Below, one piece after another: positions 1 through 6,094 of a DNA stretch of 9,661 bases. The translations under genes and the position numbers were made by a program. This DNA is from Rickettsiales bacterium (GTDB lineage: Bacteria > Pseudomonadota > Alphaproteobacteria > Rickettsiales > UBA3002): the NCBI GenBank assembly GCA_947441895.1, contig CANEUT010000048.1, forward strand, positions 1 to 9,661. The letters are read 5' to 3'. Under the pieces are notes generated by a model that saw nothing but the letters and a program-made list of their open reading frames with translations, ran no database searches and was not told the origin of the DNA. How positions within the stretch are numbered: the stretch's first letter is position 1; each line of letters starts with the position of its first letter.

Positions 1-1449
1 CTTTCCAACCGCTACATCACCGATCGGTTTTTGCCCGATAAGGCCATTGATTTGATCGATGAAGCGGGCAGTCGCCTGCGCATGCAGGTGGATTCCAAAC
101 CTGAAGCGCTGGATGAAATGGATCGCAAATTGGTGCAGCGGCGCATTGAGCGTGAGGCGCTGAAAAAAGAGAATGACAAGGCCTCGCGTGATCGCTTGAG
201 CAAACTGGAAGATGAGATCTCAGAGTTCGAGGTTGAGTCAGCAAAACTGACCAAACAATGGCAGGCCGATAAGGCGCGACTAAGCAGTGCCCGTGGCGTG
301 AAAGAGAAGTTGGAAGCCGCACGGCTGGAGCTGGAAACCGTGCAGCGCAAAGGTGATTATGCCCGCGCAGGGGAACTTACCTATAGCGTGATTCCGGAAC
401 TGGAAAAGCAGCTTGCCGCATCGGAATCGGCGCAGGCGAATGGCTCCGGCGAAACGGTGCGCGAGGGCGATATTGCCGCGATTGTTAGCCGGTGGACCGG
501 TGTGCCGGTGGAGAAAATGCTCTCAGGCGAGCGTGAGAAACTGCTGGCCATGGAAGAGGCGATTGGTGCCCGCGTCATTGGTCAGGAAGATGCGGTGAAG
601 GCGGTTTCTTCCGCCGTGCGCAGGGCAAGGGCCGGATTGAAAGATCCAAACCGACCCATTGGTTCATTCCTGTTTTTGGGCCCCACGGGTGTGGGCAAAA
701 CCGAGCTGACCAAGGCCATTGCCAACTTCATGTTCGATGATGACACCGCCATGATTCGTATGGATATGAGCGAATATATGGAGAAACATTCGGTGGCGCG
801 CCTCATTGGTGCCCCTCCGGGCTATGTGGGCTATGATCAGGGTGGGGCGCTGACGGAAGCGGTGCGCCGCCGGCCTTATCAGGTGATTTTGTTTGATGAG
901 GTGGAGAAGGCCCACCCCGATGTGTTCAATATTTTGCTGCAGGTGTTAGATGACGGGCGACTGACCGATGGCCAGGGCCGCACGGTCGATTTCCGCAATA
1001 CCATCATCATTCTCACCAGTAATTTGGGCTCGCAATATCTGGTCGATTTGCCCGATGGTAAATCGGTCGATACCGTGCGCGAACAGGTGATGGGCGAGGT
1101 GCGGGCGAATTTCCGTCCGGAATTCCTCAACCGGCTCGATGAGATTATCCTTTTCCACCGTTTAGGCCGCGAGCAGATGGGGGCTATTGTCGATATTCAA
1201 ATCAAGCATCTGGAGCGCTTGTTGAAAGACCGCGAGGTGACATTATCGCTCGATGCTTCAGCCCGCGAGTGGCTTGCCGATAAAGGCTATGACCCGATTT
1301 ATGGTGCGCGTCCACTGAAGCGGGTGATTCAAAAACAGGTGCAAGATCGCTTGGCCACCATGATTTTAGAAGGTGCCATTGCTGATGGTTCGCATGTCAC
1401 CATCACCGGCCATGATTTAGGGCTGCATATTAACAGCAAAGCTGCCTAA
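1..1449 (+). CDS. clpB: ATP-dependent chaperone ClpB (Hsp100), 3' part only
   Basis: ClpB is a cytoplasmic hexameric AAA+ disaggregase that works with DnaK to pull polypeptides out of aggregates. The reading frame is open from base 1, so the gene begins upstream; 482 codons remain of about 860 usual for the family. The N-domain and most of the first ATPase module are missing. What remains starts at the end of that module (RYITDRFLPDKAIDLIDEA), continues through the charged, Lys/Glu-rich coiled-coil middle domain (about 85-450) that separates ClpB from ClpA and ClpC, and then the complete second ATPase module. Visible there are Walker A GPTGVGKT (679-702), pore loop GYVGYD (820-837), Walker B VILFDE (883-900), sensor-1 TSNLGS (1015-1032) and the sensor-2 segment GARPLKR near the C-terminus. 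All key residues are intact. The gene ends at TAA 1447-1449, directly before a terminator. Codon use matches the rest of the upstream part of the window. Confidence 0.97.
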   Translation, partial: LSNRYITDRFLPDKAIDLIDEAGSRLRMQVDSKPEALDEMDRKLVQRRIEREALKKENDKASRDRLSKLEDEISEFEVESAKLTKQWQADKARLSSARGVKEKLEAARLELETVQRKGDYARAGELTYSVIPELEKQLAASESAQANGSGETVREGDIAAIVSRWTGVPVEKMLSGEREKLLAMEEAIGARVIGQEDAVKAVSSAVRRARAGLKDPNRPIGSFLFLGPTGVGKTELTKAIANFMFDDDTAMIRMDMSEYMEKHSVARLIGAPPGYVGYDQGGALTEAVRRRPYQVILFDEVEKAHPDVFNILLQVLDDGRLTDGQGRTVDFRNTIIILTSNLGSQYLVDLPDGKSVDTVREQVMGEVRANFRPEFLNRLDEIILFHRLGREQMGAIVDIQIKHLERLLKDREVTLSLDASAREWLADKGYDPIYGARPLKRVIQKQVQDRLATMILEGAIADGSHVTITGHDLGLHINSKAA

Positions 1450-1455
1450 CATAAG

Positions 1456-1490
1456 AAAAGCCCCTGAAATTCCGAGGCTTTTTCATTTTA
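1456..1490 (+). terminator. Rho-independent terminator of clpB
   Basis: AAAAGCC (1456-1462) pairs with GGCTTTT (1476-1482) around a short loop, and a T-rich tail follows (TTTTTCATTTT). It begins 6 bases after the clpB stop. It lies between two convergent genes; read on the minus strand the same stem could also help stop transcripts of the outer-membrane protein gene, though the tail is poorer in T on that side. Confidence 0.8.
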
Positions 1491-1504
1491 ACATTAAGCG
1501 TTGC

Positions 1505-2182
1505 CTAGAAGCGGTAAGCCACACCAACAGCGACTTGGGGCGACCAAAGCTCGGTCTTCACACTGCCGTTGTTGGGCAGATCGCCATCAATTTTGGTGTA
1601 GCTGAATTTACCTTCACCAAAAGCCGACCATTTATCGGTGAATTTATATTCGGCACCGGCCAGCACTTGCGCTGCAAACCCACCAATCTGATATTCTTTG
1701 GTGGTTTGTGTTGGGGCCGCCTTCAGCGATACTTCGACCGACGGAACAGAAATACCTGGACCACCGCCTACATAGAAGCCCCATGGGCTGGTTTTGTTCT
1801 GGAAGCGGTACATGGCGTTCACGGTGTAGATGTTGATACCATCGGTGAATTCCAGGTGGCTATAGGTCGGGTCGGTAGCAAAGTTGAGATCGGCATAGGC
1901 TTTGGCGTGGGTATAATCGAGCGCGATGCCCCAAGGCGACTGACGATCGAACCAATAGGTGCCACGAACACCCCAGTATGGAGGCATGCTGAGTGATTTA
2001 CCATCCCAGCTGACGGTGCGCGAATCATTGACCGCGCCTTGGCGTGTTTTCACTTTGCTGTCGAGGTTGCTGTTGGCGCCGCCATAGGCTTGCAGCTGAA
2101 ATTCGGCATGGGCTGGCGTTGCCAAAGCAAGTGCAACGGCGGTAGTGGTAAGCAAGTTGGCGATTTGGGCAGGAATGCGCAT
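1505..2182 (-). CDS. outer-membrane beta-barrel protein, possibly LpxQ-like lipid A oxidase
   Basis: The 225-residue product begins with a typical Sec signal peptide: short basic start, hydrophobic core ALALATPAHA and a likely cleavage after AHA at residue 26. The mature part has alternating aromatic and polar strands with Gly-rich turns (for example YVGGGPGI) and ends in AYRF, a terminal aromatic residue as expected for BAM-inserted barrels. About eight strands fit the length. The segments PPYWGVRGTYWF and LDYTHAKAYADL, and the later LEFTDGINIYTVNAMYRF, recall from memory the rhizobial outer-membrane lipid A oxidase LpxQ (about 224 residues), which converts the proximal glucosamine of lipid A to 2-aminogluconate. 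That assignment is from remembered similarity only; the safe call is a small outer-membrane beta-barrel. The start ATG is preceded by a modest AAGAGAG ribosome site. The gene stands alone and converges on clpB. Confidence 0.85.
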   Translation of the reverse strand: MRIPAQIANLLTTTAVALALATPAHAEFQLQAYGGANSNLDSKVKTRQGAVNDSRTVSWDGKSLSMPPYWGVRGTYWFDRQSPWGIALDYTHAKAYADLNFATDPTYSHLEFTDGINIYTVNAMYRFQNKTSPWGFYVGGGPGISVPSVEVSLKAAPTQTTKEYQIGGFAAQVLAGAEYKFTDKWSAFGEGKFSYTKIDGDLPNNGSVKTELWSPQVAVGVAYRF

Positions 2183-2311
2183 AGGGGACTCTCTTAAAAA
2201 TAATCATCGAATGAAGACTAAAATGTCTCTTAGCGTAAATTTACCGTTGTTCAAGAAAATTACTGCAATGCAATAGATTTTTAGAAGAACAGGTAGAGGA
2301 TTGTTGTCAGG

Positions 2312-3166
2312 TTACCCAGCATGATGGGGGCGGCGGTTTAGTGCGCCATAAAGAAACTTCACCGCCTCATGGTAGGCATGTGTCTTCATAAGGTCGAGAT
2401 GGCCGACATGGGCATAGCGGCGGAAGGTTTTTGGCTCGCCAGCGGCGGCGAAGAGCGCCTCCCCATGGTGGATGGGAACAATAAAATCATCCTCCCCATG
2501 CATGATAAAAAGGGGGGTGTTGATGTGCGCAATGACACTGCGTGAGAGAAATTGGTCGCGCATTAGCAGGTGAACGGGAATAAAGGGAAGAATCTCAGCG
2601 ATGAGGTCGGATGTTGCGGTAAACGGTGCCTCAAGCACCACAGCGTTGGCAGTTCGGCTGGCGGCTAGTTGCACGGCCACTCCTGAGCCGAGTGAATAAC
2701 CCCAAAGCACGATGGGGCTATGCGGCCGTGTGCTTTGCATATGGTCGAACAGGCGCTGGGCATTAGCAACCAGTTTATGCTGATTTACCTGGCCTGTGGT
2801 GCCTGGGTAACCTGGATATTCGATGGCCACTACGTGAAATCCCTGATCGGCAATAAACGCCATGGCTTGAGCAAACATATAAAGCCCCCCGCCATTGCCG
2901 TGGAAGTAAAGCAGGGTGGGAGCGTTATGATTGGGGGTGCTTTCCCAATAAACAATCGGCTCACCCGTGGGATTGGGCAGTTCGTGGCGGGTAAAGTTCT
3001 TGAGGCCAATTTCTTGCGGAGTGCTTGGGCCTGGGCGAGGTTGATAGAGAATGCTGCGTTCTTGAATCACCAGCATTGTGCAGATGATGAGGTAGATAGC
3101 GACAACCCCAAACGCGATACGTATCATTCGACGGCGTCGTTTGGGCGAGTTGGAACGTGCTAACAC
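2312..3166 (-). CDS. membrane-anchored alpha/beta hydrolase
   Basis: A 284-residue serine hydrolase of the alpha/beta fold. After a basic start (PKRRRR) comes one transmembrane segment (about residues 16-34), so the catalytic domain is probably tethered to the inner membrane and may face the periplasm. Visible elements are the oxyanion-hole motif HGNGGG (89-94), the nucleophile elbow GYSLGS with Ser158, a likely acid in GEDD (Asp226 or Asp227) and the catalytic His256 in VGHLDL. The overall pattern resembles the broad ABHD13/BEM46-type group; the substrate cannot be told from sequence. The frame's first start is a GTG whose first base is the last base of the upstream peptidase stop codon (TAGTG). 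An internal ATG at codon 14 (3127-3125) is an alternative; neither has a clear Shine-Dalgarno site, which favours coupled translation from the upstream gene. Confidence 0.9.
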   Translation of the reverse strand: MLARSNSPKRRRRMIRIAFGVVAIYLIICTMLVIQERSILYQPRPGPSTPQEIGLKNFTRHELPNPTGEPIVYWESTPNHNAPTLLYFHGNGGGLYMFAQAMAFIADQGFHVVAIEYPGYPGTTGQVNQHKLVANAQRLFDHMQSTRPHSPIVLWGYSLGSGVAVQLAASRTANAVVLEAPFTATSDLIAEILPFIPVHLLMRDQFLSRSVIAHINTPLFIMHGEDDFIVPIHHGEALFAAAGEPKTFRRYAHVGHLDLMKTHAYHEAVKFLYGALNRRPHHAG

Positions 3167-4641
3167 TAGCGGCTAGCCAGCTTTTTGTTGGCGGAGGGTG
3201 TGGTAACGGGGGACTCACCGCCCAGTGCGGCGAGTTCAGCGCTGACCGTTTTCTTTGTCGCCATAAAACTGGCAAGCTGTTTACCCGTAAGGCCACTGGC
3301 CATGTTGAATTGTTTGGCCACGGGGTTCACTTGTTGATCGTTCTGGCGCACTTCATAATGCAGATGGGGGCCGGTGGCGGCGCCCGTCATGCCCACATAG
3401 GCAATCACCTGACCCTGTTTCACACGCCCGCCCACTTTAATATCGGCAAAGCGGCTAATGTGGCCATAGGCGGTTTCGTAAGTATTATTGTGACGAAGCA
3501 CTACAAAATTACCATAGCCAGTTTTCCAGCCTTTGAATTCCACCGTGCCATCACCCGCAGCCATAATAGGGGTGCCAGTGGCGGCGCCAAAATCAACCCC
3601 GCGATGCATTTTGGTATAGCCCATGATGGGGTGGGTGCGCATACCAAAGCCCGACGTAATGTGCACTGCTGAAACCGGTGTGCGCAGCAGCGATTTTTTG
3701 ATGCTATTACCCTTGGCGTCATACCATGCAAAATCATTTGATCCGTCTTTAAAGCGGAAAATTTCTTTCTTTTTGCCGCGCAGGGTAAGGGCGGCATAGC
3801 GCACGGCACCGGTTGCACCCACGCGGCCATCGGCCGTGGTTTGACGATCCATCAGCACTTCCACCTTATCGCCCGGGTGAATGTCGCGCTGAAAATCAAC
3901 GTCATAGCTAAATGCTTTCACCACATCATTCATCACGCTCATGGGAATATTACCATCGGCACCGGCTTGCAGCAGGCTGGTTTTTACCACACCCACGGCA
4001 CGGTGCGCCTTGTTCGACAAGGCTTCTTTGGTGGCGGCCACATTGAACTTGCCGTCATTCAGCCGTTCCAGCTCCACGGTCGAGAAGTTTGGCAGCTTCA
4101 TGGCCAGTTCTTTGACGGCGGCTTTATCACCCAGCGATTCGTGGCGGGCGAGGGTAACAGAAATTTGCTGCCCAGCCTTCAGTTTTTGAGGGTTCATGGC
4201 GGGCTTTAGCGCTGAAATAACACGGTGCGCTTCGGTCTCAGGCACATGATTGGCAATGAGCATACCGAGCAACGTTTGGCCTTTACCCAGTTGCAATGCC
4301 AACGTGCGTGGATAGGTAATGGGTTCCGGCGCGGGTTTAACTTCGGCCACCACGGCAGGCGCCGTTGCTTCTGTGGCAGCGGGATTAGAACTAGTTGTTT
4401 TATTTTCAGCCACTTGCGTTTCCGCGTGGCGTGCCATCACCAGCTTATATTCCGGCACAATAACGGCGCTGAACAGAAAATTCATGAAGAATGACATGCC
4501 CACGCCAAACACCGAACCCACCACAAACCAGTTCATGCGCAAACGGCTGAGGCGTTTGATGCTGACAGGGCGGGAGCCTGAGGCTGGCTCAGCAGAAGGG
4601 ATGGGGGATATCACAAATGGCCTTATGATGGGTCTGCGCAT
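3166..4641 (-). CDS. M23 family (LytM-type) peptidoglycan endopeptidase
   Basis: The 491-residue protein looks like an inner-membrane-anchored murein hydrolase of the MepM/YebA type. It has a cytoplasmic basic stretch, one transmembrane segment (about 36-62), an Ala/Pro/Thr-rich linker (about 80-108), a LysM/OapA-like region (about 113-165, with KGQTLLGMLIANHVPETEA), a middle region, and a complete M23 domain (about 322-445). The zinc ligands are visible as His346 and Asp350 in HRGVD and His428 in HLH; the further catalytic histidines are His394 (AYGHIS) and His426. All are intact, so it is probably an active metallopeptidase cutting peptide cross-bridges rather than a degenerate EnvC/NlpD-like activator. 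The ATG at 4641 gives the longest product but lacks a good Shine-Dalgarno site; Met36 is an alternative start. It overlaps the downstream hydrolase gene by one base and is transcribed away from the str operon. Confidence 0.92.
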   Translation of the reverse strand: MRRPIIRPFVISPIPSAEPASGSRPVSIKRLSRLRMNWFVVGSVFGVGMSFFMNFLFSAVIVPEYKLVMARHAETQVAENKTTSSNPAATEATAPAVVAEVKPAPEPITYPRTLALQLGKGQTLLGMLIANHVPETEAHRVISALKPAMNPQKLKAGQQISVTLARHESLGDKAAVKELAMKLPNFSTVELERLNDGKFNVAATKEALSNKAHRAVGVVKTSLLQAGADGNIPMSVMNDVVKAFSYDVDFQRDIHPGDKVEVLMDRQTTADGRVGATGAVRYAALTLRGKKKEIFRFKDGSNDFAWYDAKGNSIKKSLLRTPVSAVHITSGFGMRTHPIMGYTKMHRGVDFGAATGTPIMAAGDGTVEFKGWKTGYGNFVVLRHNNTYETAYGHISRFADIKVGGRVKQGQVIAYVGMTGAATGPHLHYEVRQNDQQVNPVAKQFNMASGLTGKQLASFMATKKTVSAELAALGGESPVTTPSANKKLASR

Positions 4642-4931
4642 GGGTGCTCTAGCTAGGGTGAAGCGAGATCTAGCAATAGTAAATTTCTGTTAACGTAGCG
4701 GTCTTCGCCACAATTGCAATCGGTTTGGGCAGATGGCGGCCGTTTTTTGCCAAAACCAGCCTCAATAGGTTGTGAGTGCAACAGGTTTGACACTAAATGT
4801 TGCAAAACGATCATTCAGTGTGGTATGAATGGCACGCGTTTTTGCTAAAGCTGGACAACAAAATCGACCCACTTGATGGTTGGCGGCAAAAGCAATTTTC
4901 TGGTGGGGATAAAAAACCTGTAAATTGTTGC
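4642..4931. other. intergenic region upstream of the rpsL promoter, no gene seen
   Basis: This first half of the divergent spacer between the M23 peptidase gene and rpsL holds no convincing coding sequence: the open frames crossing it are low-complexity, lack ribosome sites and run into the promoter. It should contain the promoter of the minus-strand peptidase-hydrolase pair, but I could not pick out a convincing -35/-10 set on that strand. Confidence 0.55.
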
Positions 4932-4959
4932 TTGACGCGAAACAAAAAACCTTTATAAA
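4932..4959 (+). promoter_or_regulatory. sigma70-type promoter of the str operon
   Basis: TTGACG (4932-4937) and TATAAA (4954-4959) are separated by 16 bases and each matches five of six consensus positions. A GC-rich stretch, GCGCGC, follows at 4960-4965, where the discriminator would lie, predicting transcription from about 4966. Such discriminators are typical of ribosomal promoters under ppGpp/DksA control. It is the only good promoter seen ahead of rpsL. Confidence 0.7.
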
Positions 4960-4965
4960 GCGCGC

Positions 4966-5198
4966 TCCCAACGCTTCGGCAGTTGCAATAATAATACTCG
5001 GCAAAACCATAAAAAACCAAGTATTTCTGTGCTTTCGAGGCGGGATGGTTTGACGTCGTTTGGCAGTTCGCTGCGACACAGACTAAAAGCGCTACGCCGC
5101 TTGGCAGCCTATCGCTGCGGCGCAAGCTTAATACTAACCGCTATCGCGGCATCGGTGCAGTGACCGGTACAACCGCGGATAAGGAAGAGGAAATACTC
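4966..5198 (+). promoter_or_regulatory. rpsL 5' leader with tandem small hairpins
   Basis: The predicted untranslated leader is about 230 nt, long for this operon. Its second half holds three neighbouring small hairpins: GCAG-TTCG-CTGC (5063-5074), GCAGC-CTATC-GCTGC (5104-5118) and CCGC-TATC-GCGG (5138-5149). CGCCGC (5095-5100) can also pair with GCGGCG (5117-5122), competing with part of the second hairpin. The first two hairpins sit in an imperfect repeat, TTGGCAG followed by CGCTGCG (5060-5075 and 5101-5119). No U-tract follows, so it is not a plain terminator. A regulatory role is an inference. Confidence 0.4.
5181..5193 (+). promoter_or_regulatory. ribosome binding site fixing the rpsL start
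   Basis: The purine run AAGGAAGAGGAAA lies directly before the ATG at 5199. It fixes that codon as the start, in place of an in-frame upstream start at 5160 that would add 13 residues foreign to S12. Confidence 0.85.
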
Positions 5199-5570
5199 AT
5201 GCCAACCATTAATCAGTTGGTTCGTAAGGGACGTTCGCCGCAAAAAGCACGTGATAAGGTGCCTGCGATGGAAGCGTGCCCACAAAAACGCGGTGTTTGC
5301 ACCCGCGTTTATACGACAACCCCCAAAAAACCAAACTCAGCACTTCGTAAAGTGGCGAAAATTCGCCTGACGAATGGCTTTGAAGTCATCGGCTACATTC
5401 CCGGTGAAGGCCACAACCTGCAAGAGCACTCGGTAGTTCTCATTCGCGGCGGCCGTGTAAAAGATTTGCCAGGTGTTCGCTACCACATCATTCGCGGTAC
5501 GCTCGATACTCAGGGTATTGCTAAACGTCGCCAGCGCCGTTCGTCGTATGGCGCTAAACGTCCGAAATAG
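5199..5570 (+). CDS. rpsL: 30S ribosomal protein S12
   Basis: S12 sits at the decoding centre of the small subunit and controls accuracy of tRNA selection. The 123-residue length is standard for the family. The loop TTPKKPNSALRK carries Lys43, and GGRVKDLPG carries Lys88 and Pro91; these are the positions where streptomycin-resistance changes occur, and all have the wild-type residue, so the protein should be of the drug-sensitive type. The aspartate that is methylthiolated in many bacteria is present as Asp89. The C-terminal part (HIIRGTLDTQG and the basic tail ending KRPK) looks alphaproteobacterial. It is the first gene of the str operon, with rpsG starting 11 bases after its stop. The ATG at 5199 is chosen for its strong ribosome site and family length. 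Confidence 0.98.
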   Translation: MPTINQLVRKGRSPQKARDKVPAMEACPQKRGVCTRVYTTTPKKPNSALRKVAKIRLTNGFEVIGYIPGEGHNLQEHSVVLIRGGRVKDLPGVRYHIIRGTLDTQGIAKRRQRRSSYGAKRPK

Positions 5571-5581
5571 GGAGTTAATCA

Positions 5582-6052
5582 ATGTCACGTCGTCACGCCG
5601 CCAAAGAACGCGAAACGCTGCCGGATCCAAAATTCCACAGCCATGTTGTTGGTAAATTCATGAACACCCTTATGTATGATGGCCGCAAAGCCGCTGCTGA
5701 GGAAATTATTTACGGTGCATTCGATATCGTTGCTCAGAAAACCGGCAAAGATCCGCTGGTTGTTTTCAGCGAAGCCCTCGATAACGTAAAGCCAACCGTT
5801 GAAGTGCGTTCGCGCCGTGTGGGTGGTGCAACCTATCAGGTGCCTACCGAAGTGCGTAGCAAGCGTCAGCAGGCGCTCGCCATTCGTTGGTTGATTACGG
5901 CGCTGCGTAACCGTGGTGAGAAAACTACCCGTCAGCGTTTGGCTGGTGAGTTGCTCGATGCATCAGCTGGTCGTGGTAACGCCGTTAAAAAGCGTGAAGA
6001 TACCCACCGCATGGCCGAAGCCAACAAAGCATTCAGCCACTACCGCTGGTAG
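5582..6052 (+). CDS. rpsG: 30S ribosomal protein S7
   Basis: S7 nucleates assembly of the 30S head by binding the 3' major domain of 16S rRNA, and it contacts the exit-site tRNA. The product has 156 residues, the common bacterial length. The family pattern is clear: MSRRHAA at the start, LPDPKF, the RNA-binding stretch VRSRRVGGATYQVP, QALAIRWL, the conserved KKREDTHRMAEANKAF and a terminal HYRW. A GGAG ribosome site lies in the short 11-base gap after rpsL. In E. coli the S12-S7 spacer is the target for S7 autoregulation; here the gap is too short for a comparable structure, so any feedback would have to act elsewhere, perhaps in the long rpsL leader (inference). Confidence 0.98.
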   Translation: MSRRHAAKERETLPDPKFHSHVVGKFMNTLMYDGRKAAAEEIIYGAFDIVAQKTGKDPLVVFSEALDNVKPTVEVRSRRVGGATYQVPTEVRSKRQQALAIRWLITALRNRGEKTTRQRLAGELLDASAGRGNAVKKREDTHRMAEANKAFSHYRW

Positions 6053-6094
6053 TTATTCGTTCGTTAAAAAAGATACAGGGAATCAGAGAAGTTT

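Noticed and set aside
4787..4792. Perfect TTGACA hexamer upstream of the str promoter
   Set aside because: No acceptable -10 element lies 15-19 bases downstream; the best hexamer matches only three positions.
5050..5055. A second TTGACG in the rpsL leader
   Set aside because: The hexamer at the right distance is GC-rich (GCGACA), so there is no matching -10.
4762..5079. Open frame of 105 codons on the minus strand in the rpsL upstream region
   Set aside because: It overlaps the str promoter and leader, has no ribosome site, and gives a low-complexity product resembling no family I know.
5160..5198. N-terminal extension of rpsL from an upstream in-frame start
   Set aside because: The extra 13 residues are not part of S12, and the extension covers the strong ribosome site that serves the ATG at 5199.
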